Positions 32,683 through 41,111 of a stretch of 64,000 nt of DNA are shown piece after piece (position 1 is the first letter of the stretch; every line of letters begins with the position of its first letter). Source of the stretch: UBA2767 sp965228625 (GTDB lineage: Bacteria; Pseudomonadota; Alphaproteobacteria; Rhizobiales; Methyloligellaceae); NCBI GenBank assembly GCA_965228625.1, contig OZ245829.1:4340001-4404000 (forward strand), in the 5' to 3' direction. The translations under genes and the position numbers were made by a program. The notes beneath the pieces were generated by a model. It was not told the DNA's origin, searched no databases, and was given only the letters and a program-made list of their open reading frames with translations.

Positions 32683-34142
32683 GCCATCTTGTCTCCGAGC
32701 AGAAAGTTCAACGCGCGGTCCAGCCGGATATGGGGCAGCGCCGCAGGCTTGTCCGATTGGCCGCGTGGCGGGTCGGGCGGCCTGAACCGCACGACATTGA
32801 CTTGGTTGTCATCGCCCGGGTTCCCGAGAAAGGCCTCCAGCTCTTCGCCGTCCCGCGGCAGATCGCCGGGAAAGATCCCGTATTCCTCGTTCCCGTCAAA
32901 GGTGCGGTTGCCGACCCTCTCACCGTTCAGCGGATAACCGAAGATACAGGGCAACTCCTCACCCTGCACTTGTGCCGTGCCTTCACGGGTCGCGCGCACG
33001 GACGCAAGCGCGACGACCTCGATCTCCGCGCCGGCAAAGTTCGCGCGATCGATGGCGTCGTGCGCGAGCCGCCGCACGATGGCTTCGAGCCGGTCGTGAC
33101 TGGTGTGATGCAGATGATCGGCCTTGGTTGCGGCAAACAGGATCTTGTCGATGCGGCGATAGAGAACCGTCGACAGCCAACTGTTCGATCCCGGCCGGAA
33201 ACATCTCAGGATGTCGGTGAGCGCCCGCTCCAGGTCGTGCAGGGTGTCACGCCCGCCATTAAGCGCCGTCAAGGCGTCGACGAGAACGATCTGGCGGTCA
33301 AGGCGGGAGAAGTGATCGCGGAAGAACGGTTTGACGATACGGGATTTGTAGGCTTCGTAGCGCCGCGCCATCATGCCCCAGAGCGAATTGCGCGACGGTT
33401 CCGCGTCTGTTGGCGAATGCAATGGTGCAAAGGTCAGCGCAGGGGATCCTTCAAATTCACCGGGCATCAGGAAACGGCCTGGCGGGACGACAGCCGCGTC
33501 GCCCTTCTCGCGGCAATCACGGAGATAGGCGGTAAAGGCCTCCGCCGCGCGCTTCGCGTCGTCTTCCTTTGCCTCACCGAGCGGATCCAGACGGCCAAGC
33601 AGTTTCAGAAGGTTGCCCGAGAGCGCCGCGCGATTCGGCTCCTGTGCCATCTCGAGTTCGCGCGCGGACCAGGCGTCGTAAGACTGGTTGAGCAGCGGAA
33701 GATCGAGAAGCCACTCGCCAGGATAGTCGACAATATCCACATGCAGCCGGTCGCGGCCGAGGTTGCGGTCGAGGAAGCCCACCGGCTCAAACTCCAGCGT
33801 CAGGCGGAGTTGGCTCAGGCGGCGCGTGCTCTGCGGCCACTTTGGCGGTGATCCGAGCAAATCGGCCAGATGACGCTCATAGTCGAAACGCGGGACGTCG
33901 TCGTCGGGCTGCGGTTCCAGATAGGCGCGACGCAGCCGGCCTTGCGCAACGGGATCGAAGAACGGCAGGCGTCCGCCGGCCAGCAGGTTGTGAATAAGCG
34001 ATGTTATGAAAACGGTCTTGCCGGCCCGGGACAGGCCCGTCACACCGAGCCGAACGGTCGGGCGGACAAGATCATGGGCAAATGCGCCGACATTGCGCAG
34101 GACGTCGGCCGCGGTATCCGTCACATCCGAAGCCTTCAACAA
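32679..34142 (-). CDS. ycjX: YcjX family P-loop NTPase (DUF463)
   Basis: 487 residues. The P-loop is GLSRAGKT (36-43) and the second nucleotide motif is in HVDIVDYPGEWLLDLPLL; downstream are RFLMPGEFEGSPALTFAPL and VLVDALTALNGG, typical of YcjX, a GTPase-like protein of the stress-linked ycjXF pair. The frame has no early ATG; TTG at 34142 or 34139 with GAGG just upstream is the best start. It is followed by ycjF with a 4-base overlap. Confidence 0.9.
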   Translation of the reverse strand: MLKASDVTDTAADVLRNVGAFAHDLVRPTVRLGVTGLSRAGKTVFITSLIHNLLAGGRLPFFDPVAQGRLRRAYLEPQPDDDVPRFDYERHLADLLGSPPKWPQSTRRLSQLRLTLEFEPVGFLDRNLGRDRLHVDIVDYPGEWLLDLPLLNQSYDAWSARELEMAQEPNRAALSGNLLKLLGRLDPLGEAKEDDAKRAAEAFTAYLRDCREKGDAAVVPPGRFLMPGEFEGSPALTFAPLHSPTDAEPSRNSLWGMMARRYEAYKSRIVKPFFRDHFSRLDRQIVLVDALTALNGGRDTLHDLERALTDILRCFRPGSNSWLSTVLYRRIDKILFAATKADHLHHTSHDRLEAIVRRLAHDAIDRANFAGAEIEVVALASVRATREGTAQVQGEELPCIFGYPLNGERVGNRTFDGNEEYGIFPGDLPRDGEELEAFLGNPGDDNQVNVVRFRPPDPPRGQSDKPAALPHIRLDRALNFLLGDKMA

Positions 34143-34247
34143 GACCTCGCATGATAGAAAAACGGAATATGCGACCCAGTGGGTGTTGGCCGCAAGCGTG
34201 CTGCAGAGAACGAGAAACGGGCGTGCAACGGCTTCCTTTGAAGTTGC

Positions 34248-34340
34248 CTAGCTGATCAGCGACGAAATAACAGTCATGCTTACCACAGCGCCGATCATCA
34301 ATCCCAGCATCATGATTCCGCGGTTGAAATCCTGGGCCAT
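34248..34340 (-). CDS. 30-residue single-pass membrane microprotein, CtrA box upstream
   Basis: A short frame with an exceptionally strong Shine-Dalgarno (AGGGAGG, 6 bases before the ATG). The protein starts MAQDFNRGIMMLGLMIGAVV; residues 8-29 form one hydrophobic helix. It shares the pattern DF-x-(R/K)-G-(I/L)-x-(M/L) plus a central GA with the 37-residue protein 129 bases away. A perfect CtrA motif lies 32 bases upstream. No family recognised. The ribosome binding site, paralogue and regulatory site together argue that it is real, despite its length. Confidence 0.6.
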   Translation of the reverse strand: MAQDFNRGIMMLGLMIGAVVSMTVISSLIS

Positions 34341-34371
34341 GTGATCCTCCCTCAATGTCCCGTTCAAGAGG

Positions 34372-34386
34372 TTAACACTTTATTAA
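34372..34386. promoter_or_regulatory. CtrA box TTAA-N7-TTAA upstream of the 30-residue microprotein
   Basis: TTAACACTTTATTAA is a full match to the CtrA consensus. It lies between the two microprotein genes. If CtrA activates from a -35-centred site, the transcript would start almost at the Shine-Dalgarno, so CtrA may instead repress, or a start further upstream is used. Confidence 0.65.
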
Positions 34387-34468
34387 CCGTAGAACTTATG
34401 TAGGAACGGGTTTCTACAATTCAAGCTGATACCTGAAAAAAACGGCGGATTTCCAGTGTTTTTTTGCC

Positions 34469-34582
34469 TCAAATAGCCACCAGGATCAGGCAAAGGACGG
34501 CAAGAGCGCCATAAATCATGGCGATCAGCGCCAATCCCTTGCAGAAATCCAGCCCGCTCAACTTGCTCCCTGTCGCAATCAT
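34469..34582 (-). CDS. 37-residue membrane microprotein, paralogue of the neighbouring 30-residue protein
   Basis: Begins MIATGSKLSGLDFCKGLALI and continues as one hydrophobic helix (about 16-37). AGGGAG lies 9 bases before the ATG. Aligning LDFCKGLALIAMIYGALAVL with QDFNRGIMMLGLMIGAVVSM gives identical D, F, G, G and A plus conservative changes at nearly every other position, implying duplication. It is oriented like the 30-residue gene, divergent from flgE. Function unknown. Confidence 0.55.
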   Translation of the reverse strand: MIATGSKLSGLDFCKGLALIAMIYGALAVLCLILVAI

Positions 34583-34721
34583 TGTTCTGTGCTCCCTTCA
34601 ATCGGCAGTGTTGAAAGGGTAGGTCGGCGGGCCTGAACCGGCCTTGAAGGCCGCGTTCATATTCCATTCACCATGTCGACGGGACAGGGCCGGCTTTTGC
34701 GCGGATGTGCACGGCTCGAAC

Positions 34722-34737
34722 CGGGAAATCCTTGCCG
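34722..34737. promoter_or_regulatory. Imperfect FlbD ftr-like site
   Basis: CGGGAAATCCTTGCCG resembles the perfect palindrome that follows it and lies in tandem with it. Two FlbD sites spaced by about 20 bases are usual for Caulobacter enhancers. Confidence 0.45.
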
Positions 34738-34738
34738 C

Positions 34739-34759
34739 AACCGGCAAATCTTGCCGGTT
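34739..34759. promoter_or_regulatory. FlbD ftr-like enhancer upstream of flgE
   Basis: The core CCGGCAAATCTTGCCGG is a palindrome; with flanking AA/TT the arms are 9 bases each around ATC. It lies about 65-80 bases upstream of the sigma-54 -24 element, a normal distance for an enhancer-binding protein. The core GGCAA-N3-TTGCC recurs at 50205 and 58452. Confidence 0.7.
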
Positions 34760-34820
34760 ACAGCCGCTGTCTGTACAAGGCGGCGCGATCTAATGCTTTG
34801 ATATATAACAATAAAAATTG

Positions 34821-34836
34821 TGGCCCCGTCCTTGCT
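34821..34836 (+). promoter_or_regulatory. Sigma-54 promoter for flgE-flgK-flgL
   Basis: TGGCCCCGTCCTTGCT has GG and GC separated by exactly 10 bases and matches the -24/-12 consensus closely, including TTGC. The predicted start near 34848 gives a 60-base leader to flgE. Confidence 0.8.
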
Positions 34837-34907
34837 ACGGGAGGGGCAGATCAAGTTGCGTTTGGCCGAGATCTACCGGCCGCGTCCAGAAGTGATGGAG
34901 GAGTTTC

Positions 34908-36281
34908 ATGGGTATCTTTGGCGCGATGACCACGGCGATTACGGGGCTTCGTGCCCAATCGTATGCTCTGGAGAGGATCTCCGATAACATCGCAAACTCT
35001 CAGACAACCGGTTACAAGCGCAGTGACGCCTCGTTTGCCGATTTCGTTGCCGACAGCCCGTCGCGGCAGCAGGCACTCGGCGTCGTCAATGCCTTTTCCC
35101 GACCGACAAACACGATTCAAGGCGATATCTCCAATTCGGAGGTTCCGACGCACATCGCTATCAACGGCGATGGATATTTCATCATCGGCGATCAGACCGA
35201 CACGATTGACGGTCTGCCCGTGTTCGGCAGCGAGGACCTCTACACCCGCCGAGGTGACTTCGAGTTCGACCAGAACGGTTTCCTCGTGAACTCGGCCGGA
35301 TACTTCCTCAAGGGCCTTCCGATAGATCCCGTGACCGGGAACCCGTCCGGCTCGTCGCCCGAGGTCATTCGCATCTCCAACGACTTTTTGCCGGCGAGTG
35401 CGACGACGCAGATGGTCTATCGCGCCAACCTCGCAGCCTATCCGTTGACCGCCAATGCCGACCCGGATGTGCCGGACAGTGAATTGCTCGATCCCGCGAA
35501 CTATGCGAACGACCCCACGGTCGGCAACGATGAGTTCATCCAGGCTGCCGATGAGTCGCAGTTCATCGACGATTCGATCGCGGGTGGCGCCATAACCGCA
35601 TTCGATCAGGCGGGCGCAACCGTGAACATCCAGTTCCGTTGGGCGAAGGTCGACACTGCGCTGACCGGCGGCAGCGACACGTGGAACCTGTTCTATCTGG
35701 AGGATTCAGCGGCGACGGGCGCGAACCCCATGTGGCGGAACGCAGGCGTCGACTACACCTTCGGAGCCGATAGCCAGCTCAACCCGCCGATCGCGTCGAC
35801 CACGGTCACGGGTCTGACCGTAAACGGTGTCAATCTGGGGAATATCACGATCAACCATGGCAGCAACGGTATCACGCAATTTGCCGATACCAACGGCGTG
35901 GCAAAGGTCAACGATATCAATCAGGACGGCTTCGCAGCGGGTGAACTCGTCGGCATCAGTGTCTCCGAAGAGGGACGCGTGGTGGCGAGCTACACCAACG
36001 GGCGCACTGTGGACCTTGCCGAGATCACCCTTGCCAGCTTCAACGGCGACGGCGGTTTGTCCAAGTCCGATGGCGGTGCGTTTCGCGCGACGGCTGAATC
36101 CGGGCCCCCGATCATCGGTGCGCTGGGAAGCGTGGTCGGGTCCGCGCTTGAGGGATCGAACACCGACATTGCCGATGAATTCACGAAACTGATCGTGACG
36201 CAGCAGGCCTATGCCGCGAACACGCGGATCATCTCCACTGCGGACGAGATGGTTTCGGAAGCACTGAACATGATCAGGTAG
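34908..36281 (+). CDS. flgE: Flagellar hook protein FlgE
   Basis: 457 residues. The N-terminal rod/hook signature is GIFGAMTTAITGLRAQSYALERISDNIANSQTTGYKRSDASF, the middle has VPTHIAINGDGYFII and YTRRGDFEFDQNGFLVNSAGYFLKG, and the C-terminus ends LIVTQQAYAANTRIISTADEMVSEALNMI. FlgE polymerises into the hook joining basal body and filament. GGAGGAG lies before the ATG. It leads a sigma-54/FlbD-type operon with the two hook-filament junction proteins, so the late structural genes are transcribed together. Confidence 0.96.
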   Translation: MGIFGAMTTAITGLRAQSYALERISDNIANSQTTGYKRSDASFADFVADSPSRQQALGVVNAFSRPTNTIQGDISNSEVPTHIAINGDGYFIIGDQTDTIDGLPVFGSEDLYTRRGDFEFDQNGFLVNSAGYFLKGLPIDPVTGNPSGSSPEVIRISNDFLPASATTQMVYRANLAAYPLTANADPDVPDSELLDPANYANDPTVGNDEFIQAADESQFIDDSIAGGAITAFDQAGATVNIQFRWAKVDTALTGGSDTWNLFYLEDSAATGANPMWRNAGVDYTFGADSQLNPPIASTTVTGLTVNGVNLGNITINHGSNGITQFADTNGVAKVNDINQDGFAAGELVGISVSEEGRVVASYTNGRTVDLAEITLASFNGDGGLSKSDGGAFRATAESGPPIIGALGSVVGSALEGSNTDIADEFTKLIVTQQAYAANTRIISTADEMVSEALNMIR

Positions 36282-36355
36282 CGCATGGGACCTGCGGACT
36301 GGGTATCGGCAAAAACGTTCACGCCGAGCTCCAGTCGATGCCGAAGGGCGAATAG

Positions 36356-38236
36356 ATGGGACTGGCAAGTATACTGAGCATTGCGTCGTCGGGGATGGGT
36401 GCGACCCAGTCGGCGATGGATGTCGTCGCCCGCAATGTCGCCAATGCGGACACGCCGGGCTACACGACCAAGTCTCACGCTCAGGAGAACTTCATCTCCG
36501 GGACGACCAGTCTCGGTGTTCGCAGCCTGGATACACGCCGGATCATCGATGAGTTCGTCCAGACCCAGCTACGCACCGAAATGTCGGCCCTGGGCGACAT
36601 CGAGGTGCGGCGAGACTATCTGACAAGTCTGGATCAGTTGTTCGGGGCACCGGGCGGTCCGACCGGTCTCGACACGCTGATGAACGAGTTGGTCCAGTCG
36701 CTTCAGCAGCTCACGGCGTCGCCGGAGAATTTCTCCGTGCGCCAGGGCGCGGTCGCCAGCGCCGAGGTGCTGGCACAGCAGCTTCGCCAGCTCTCCGCGG
36801 ACGTGCAGACCATGCGCCAGCTCGCGGAGGACTCCATCGCCGTCGCCATTGACGAGGTCAACGAGGCGCTCCAGCAACTGGCGACCATCAACCAGACGTT
36901 GGGCAGCCAGTCGTCGGGTCCGTTTCCGCCCGCCGACCTGCTGGATGAGCGCGACAAGTTCATCGATGTCATCACCAGACACCTGGACGTGCGAATCCAC
37001 GAGGCTGACAACGGTGTGGTTTCGGTCTTCACGCGCAGCGGAAACGCGTTGCTTGAAGGTATCCCGGTGCAACTGACCTTCGATCAGCGTGGCGATATCA
37101 ACGCCACAACGCTGTACAGCGACAACCCTGCCGAGCGCGGCGTCGGCACGGTGACGCTCAATGCCGCCAACGGGTTCTCGATCGACCTGATCCGCAACGG
37201 CATTCTCGATTCGGGCCGGATCGGCGGCCTGATCGAGATGCGCGACGAGACTCTTGTCGAGGCCCAGGCGCAGCTCGACGAATTGGCCCACGCCCTTGCC
37301 ATCTCGCTTTCCACCAGAACCGTCGACGGAACGGCGGCGCCCGCCGGTCCTCCGGACGGCTTTGACATCGATACGGCCGGACTGCTCGCGGGCAACCCCA
37401 TCACCGTCAACTATACGCAGGGCGGAACACCGCAAACCCTGACGATCATTCGCGTCGAGGATCCGACCGTATTGCCGCTTTCCAACGATGCCACCCCGGA
37501 TCCGAACGACACGGTCATCGGCATCAGCTTTGCCGGCGGCGTGGCCGCGGCGGCGACCGACATCAACACCGCATTGACCGGCCTCGGCATTGCGCTGGTG
37601 GCCTCCAACCCGGCCGGCACGACGCTGCGCATCGTTGACGACGGGCTCGCCGCCACGTCGGATGTGAACGGTATCACCGCGAGCATAACCTCGACGGCGG
37701 TCCAGGATAACGGCGTCGAGCTGCCGCTGTTCGTCGATGGTGGCGCCGCATCGACACCCTATACCGGCAGCCTCGACGGGATTGGCCAGAAGCTCGGGTT
37801 CGCCTCGCGCATTGCCGTCAACGCGGCGGTTGTCCAGGACAACGAACTGCTGGTGCGCTACGCGACATCGCCGCAGACGCCGCTCGGTGACGCGGCGCGT
37901 CCGACCGAGCTGCTCGAACGCCTGAGTTCGGCAACGTTCGATTTCTCGCCCGCCGCCGGTATCGGCCAGTCGTCCGGTCCATACAGCGGGTCGATCGTCA
38001 GCTATGCGCAACGCATCGTCAGTCTGCAGACGGGACGCGCTGATCAGGCAAACAGCGAGATGATCGCCCAGGAGATCGTCGTCACTGCGTTGCAGGAACG
38101 CTTCCAGGACGACGCCGCGGTCGACATCAACAAGGAAATGGCGCAGCTCATCGAACTGCAGAACTCCTTTGCCGCCAACGCCCGGATCGTCCAGGTCGTC
38201 GACGAACTGTTCGATGTACTTCTTGCCATCGGCTAG
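36356..38236 (+). CDS. flgK: Hook-associated protein 1 FlgK
   Basis: 626 residues. Conserved N-terminus SILSIASSGMGATQSAMDVVARNVANADTPGYTTKSHAQENFISG, a helical segment with DLLDERDKFIDVITRHLDV, and a C-terminal coiled coil QIVSLQTGRADQANSEMIAQEIVVTALQERFQ...MAQLIELQNSFAANARIVQVVDELFDVLL. FlgK and FlgL form the junction between hook and filament. The central part (about 330-480) has Asp/Gly-rich beta-repeat character (ITVNYTQGGTPQTL, GISFAGGVAAAATDINTAL), longer than in enterobacteria. 74 bases after flgE. Confidence 0.95.
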   Translation: MGLASILSIASSGMGATQSAMDVVARNVANADTPGYTTKSHAQENFISGTTSLGVRSLDTRRIIDEFVQTQLRTEMSALGDIEVRRDYLTSLDQLFGAPGGPTGLDTLMNELVQSLQQLTASPENFSVRQGAVASAEVLAQQLRQLSADVQTMRQLAEDSIAVAIDEVNEALQQLATINQTLGSQSSGPFPPADLLDERDKFIDVITRHLDVRIHEADNGVVSVFTRSGNALLEGIPVQLTFDQRGDINATTLYSDNPAERGVGTVTLNAANGFSIDLIRNGILDSGRIGGLIEMRDETLVEAQAQLDELAHALAISLSTRTVDGTAAPAGPPDGFDIDTAGLLAGNPITVNYTQGGTPQTLTIIRVEDPTVLPLSNDATPDPNDTVIGISFAGGVAAAATDINTALTGLGIALVASNPAGTTLRIVDDGLAATSDVNGITASITSTAVQDNGVELPLFVDGGAASTPYTGSLDGIGQKLGFASRIAVNAAVVQDNELLVRYATSPQTPLGDAARPTELLERLSSATFDFSPAAGIGQSSGPYSGSIVSYAQRIVSLQTGRADQANSEMIAQEIVVTALQERFQDDAAVDINKEMAQLIELQNSFAANARIVQVVDELFDVLLAIG

Positions 38237-38246
38237 GGGATCGTAG

Positions 38247-40055
38247 ATGCCGTCAGTCAGTGTTCTGTCTCCAACCCTCGGCCTCGAGAAGTCGATCGCT
38301 GATACGCGAAAGGCGCTCGAGGACCTGCAGCTTCAGCTCGCCACCGGCAAGAAAGTGCAGACCTATGGCGATCTGGGACTGCAGCGTTCGCAGGTGCTCT
38401 CGACCCGCGCGGAACTTACCCAGATCAAGGGCTTCACCAGCACGATCTCGATCCTGGATATCCGCCTCGACATCATGCTGCAGTCGCTTGACCGGGTTCG
38501 CGAACTCGCGTCGGAGAGCCGGTCCGGCGCGCTCGAGGTGGGCTTCGACGTCCTCTCGACGGGCAAGACGGCCTTCCAGACGGAGGTTGCCGCGCGATTT
38601 GACGAGACAGTTGCTCTCCTCAATACGGAAATCGATGGCCGCCATTTCTTCGGAGGCCGCGCGGTCGAGGACAATCCGGTCGTCGATGCGACGGAGATCC
38701 TGAACGGCAGCGGCGGGCGCGCCGGATTCAACCAGGTCTCCTCGGAACGCCGCCAGGCCGATCTCGGCGCCGACGGGCGAGGGCGACTCGTGCTCGGCGG
38801 GCCGGAGGCCTCGATCCTTGGCGGCGTCGTTGCGACACCGGGTGACATTGGCGGGCCGGCGACGGCCCAGTTCACCATCGACATCGGTGGCAACACCCAG
38901 ACCTTCGATGTTTCCGACGGCGGGTCGGATACGCTCGCGGTCCTGGAGACGGCGATCGATGCCGCTTTCGGCGCCGACGTCGCGTCGATCGTCGGCGGCA
39001 ACCAGCTCCAGCTTACCGCGACCAACGCCACCGATGCGATCACGATCGCGGACATCGACGCCGGCGCAGCGGCGCTCGCCGGCCTGACGGCCGGCGCGGT
39101 CGCCAATCCCACGGGGACCGCGACGCTGTCGGAGGACGTGGACGGAAGCCCGTTCGGTTTCAAGCTCAACGGCGCGACCTCGACGCTCAGCGGCACCACG
39201 GTAACGGGACCGTCGGGTACGCCGCCGTCGATCGATGTGTCGTTTTCGGCGACGCTTCCCCAGGACGGCGAGAGCATTCAGTTCACGTTCGACCTGCCAG
39301 ACGGCACGACCCACGACATGCCGCTCACCGCGCGTGAGACCGGACCCGTTTCCGCCGGCGAATTTCTGATCGGCGCGGACGCCGACGAAACGGCGGCAAA
39401 CTTTCAGGCGGCACTGGACAGCGAAATCCAGACGGAAGCGCAGCGTTCACTCAGCGCCGCGTCCCTGTTCGCCGCGACAGACGACTTCTTCGATTTTGAT
39501 GAAACCACGCCGCCACAGCGGGTTGACGGACCGCCGTTCGACACCGCCACCGCGCTTGTCAACGCGACGACGGCCGATACCGTTTTCTGGTATACGGGCG
39601 AGGTGTCCTCGACCAGTGCGCGGCAGAGCGCGTCGGCTAAGGTCGACGATGCCATCAGCGTTTCCTACGGGGCGCGGGCCAATGAGGACGCGCTCCGCGA
39701 AGTGATGAAGACATTCGCCGCCGTGACGTCGGAGGTGTTCGACCCGAACGACCCCAATTCCGGCGACCGGTATCACGAGATGCGCCTGCGGGTGGGCACC
39801 AATTTGTCGTTCCAAGGCACGGCACAGGCCGTGGACGACATCATCACCGAATTGACCGTATCCAAGACGGTCATGGGACAGACGAACGATCGCCACAAGG
39901 CCAGCGACAGCCTGATGCGGGATATCATCGGTGAAGCCGAGAACGCCGATATCTACGAGGTCAGCGCGCAGATCCTCTCGCTGCAGACACGCCTGGAGGC
40001 CAGCCTGCAGGTGTCCGTCAGCCTCAGCAGTCTTTCGATCCTGAACTTCCTGTAG
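38247..40055 (+). CDS. flgL: Hook-associated protein 3 FlgL, enlarged
   Basis: 602 residues. N-terminal helix (SVLSPTLGLEKSIADTRKALEDLQLQLATGKKVQTYGDLG) and C-terminal helix (EVSAQILSLQTRLEASLQVSVSLSSLSILNFL) are flagellin-like, as in FlgL, and flgK precedes it by 10 bases. The family is usually 300-400 residues. The additional central region (about 180-400) has beta-rich repeats (TFDVSDGGSDTLAVLETAIDAAFG; LQLTATNATDAITIADIDAGA) resembling the insert in this locus's flagellin. FlgL caps the hook-filament junction. Confidence 0.92.
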   Translation: MPSVSVLSPTLGLEKSIADTRKALEDLQLQLATGKKVQTYGDLGLQRSQVLSTRAELTQIKGFTSTISILDIRLDIMLQSLDRVRELASESRSGALEVGFDVLSTGKTAFQTEVAARFDETVALLNTEIDGRHFFGGRAVEDNPVVDATEILNGSGGRAGFNQVSSERRQADLGADGRGRLVLGGPEASILGGVVATPGDIGGPATAQFTIDIGGNTQTFDVSDGGSDTLAVLETAIDAAFGADVASIVGGNQLQLTATNATDAITIADIDAGAAALAGLTAGAVANPTGTATLSEDVDGSPFGFKLNGATSTLSGTTVTGPSGTPPSIDVSFSATLPQDGESIQFTFDLPDGTTHDMPLTARETGPVSAGEFLIGADADETAANFQAALDSEIQTEAQRSLSAASLFAATDDFFDFDETTPPQRVDGPPFDTATALVNATTADTVFWYTGEVSSTSARQSASAKVDDAISVSYGARANEDALREVMKTFAAVTSEVFDPNDPNSGDRYHEMRLRVGTNLSFQGTAQAVDDIITELTVSKTVMGQTNDRHKASDSLMRDIIGEAENADIYEVSAQILSLQTRLEASLQVSVSLSSLSILNFL

Positions 40056-40077
40056 ACTTTCGATCAGCCAAATGAAA

Positions 40078-40109
40078 AACGCCGCCTCTGCGTACTGAGA
40101 GGCAGCGTT
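40078..40109. terminator. Bidirectional hairpin terminator between flgL and flaF
   Basis: AACGCCGCCTCT (40078-40089) pairs with AGAGGCAGCGTT (40098-40109) with one mismatch and an 8-base loop. A preceding A run gives TTTTTC on the minus strand, so it terminates flbT-flaF and probably also flgL mRNA from the other side. Confidence 0.75.
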
Positions 40110-40155
40110 CCGTGTTGTGCTGTTGCCATGCTCAATGGCGAATTCAGATCATCGA

Positions 40156-40521
40156 TCAGGCAGCCGCATTGAGGCCAGCGGCGATTTCCTTGTTGATGTT
40201 TATCAGCGTCTTGAGCTTCTCCGGCGTGGGGTCCTGCTGGAGCTCCATGGTGTGTTTGAAGATGAACACGCCGAGCGATGCCACGTTGTTCCGGATTTCC
40301 AATGGAAGCGGGCTGTCTTCCTTGGCGACCGCGCCGACGAAGACCGTCCAGAGCCGCCGGTTGTAGTGCAGGACGGAGTAGAGCATGGACCGGTCATCGG
40401 ACCAGCTATCATGAACCTGCTGCAGTTGGGACGCCGCTTTCAGCAAAAGTGACGCTTCGAGTTGCCGTGGAGCCGTGGTTGCCGTCGCCGTCTCTTTGTA
40501 GGCCTCATAGGCATTCTGCAT
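40156..40521 (-). CDS. flaF: Flagellin synthesis regulator FlaF
   Basis: 121-residue helical protein starting MQNAYEAYKETATATTAPRQLEASLLLKAA, characteristic of alphaproteobacterial FlaF. In Caulobacter FlaF promotes flagellin translation or secretion, opposing FlbT. The gene overlaps the end of flbT by 17 bases, so both are translated from one message. It lies downstream of the flagellin gene on the same strand, the standard flagellin-flbT/flaF grouping. Confidence 0.93.
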   Translation of the reverse strand: MQNAYEAYKETATATTAPRQLEASLLLKAASQLQQVHDSWSDDRSMLYSVLHYNRRLWTVFVGAVAKEDSPLPLEIRNNVASLGVFIFKHTMELQQDPTPEKLKTLININKEIAAGLNAAA

Positions 40522-40897
40522 TTTCCAACAATTCCCTTTCGTACGCGATAAGAGCCTTGGCTTCCTTGAGGGCCTTATAGTAGGAGCCGGTTAATATCTG
40601 GTCGTTGATCCGATCGATCTGAGGCATGGTACTCGGCGCCGCGGTCTGCATATCCCTGATCAACTGGAAATACAGATCGTGATGTATGCGCGGGTCCTCC
40701 GCGAGGTACATCATCTGAACAAGCAGATAGATCTTCTTGCACGGCGTGTCGGCATCGTCGGGCCGCAAAATATCTTTCTCGCGAAGAATCGGCGCATCTC
40801 CCTCAACGATGAGCCGTGCGCGGTTGCCGTCATTGGTGATGACGGCATTGCCGACGATGATGCGTTCACGTGGTTTGATTTCGACTTTGAGTGCCAT
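40505..40897 (-). CDS. flbT: Flagellin mRNA repressor FlbT
   Basis: 130 residues. The family signature runs from KVEIKPRERIIVGNAVITN through DDADTPCKKIYLLVQMMYLAEDP. FlbT binds the 5' untranslated region of flagellin mRNA in Caulobacter and promotes its decay until the hook is complete. Upstream of it are only short complementary stretches (GTTAG-TG-CTAAC near 40982) and no clear sigma-54 element. It may be transcribed by readthrough or from its own promoter, since a strong terminator sits between it and the flagellin gene. Confidence 0.94.
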   Translation of the reverse strand: MALKVEIKPRERIIVGNAVITNDGNRARLIVEGDAPILREKDILRPDDADTPCKKIYLLVQMMYLAEDPRIHHDLYFQLIRDMQTAAPSTMPQIDRINDQILTGSYYKALKEAKALIAYERELLENAECL

Positions 40898-41051
40898 TTT
40901 TCAGACCGCCTCATGCTGCGGTTCGAACAGGATCCGGACCCTTTTTCCGGGCCTTTGCAGCGGGACTGATTATGTTTTGTTAGTGCTAACGCGCAGTTAA
41001 GGGATGCCGGATTTTTGGGCATCTTCGGCGGAGAGTGTCAGGAGGCGGCCA

Positions 41052-41080
41052 AAGAAAAAGGCGGCGGGGAAGACCCCGCC
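41052..41080 (-). terminator. Rho-independent terminator of the flagellin gene
   Basis: On the minus strand GGCGGCGGGG pairs with CCCCGCCGCC around a 4-base loop, followed by a run of five T. It begins 32 bases past the flagellin stop. Confidence 0.92.
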
Positions 41081-41111
41081 GCCGGATTTTGCGTGAACGT
41101 GTTTGCGCCGC

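Larger units (their letters stand above)
34583..34907. other. 325-base flgE upstream regulatory region
   Basis: Divergent region between the 37-residue gene and flgE. It holds two FlbD ftr-like palindromes (34722-34737 imperfect, 34741-34757 perfect core) and a sigma-54 element (34821-34836), all described separately. An AT-rich segment at 34797-34820 lies just before the sigma-54 element and could ease DNA bending. Confidence 0.7.

Noticed and set aside
40898..41040. Sigma-54 promoter before flbT
   Set aside because: No GG-N10-GC element with acceptable flanks was found on the minus strand; only a short GTTAG/CTAAC repeat.
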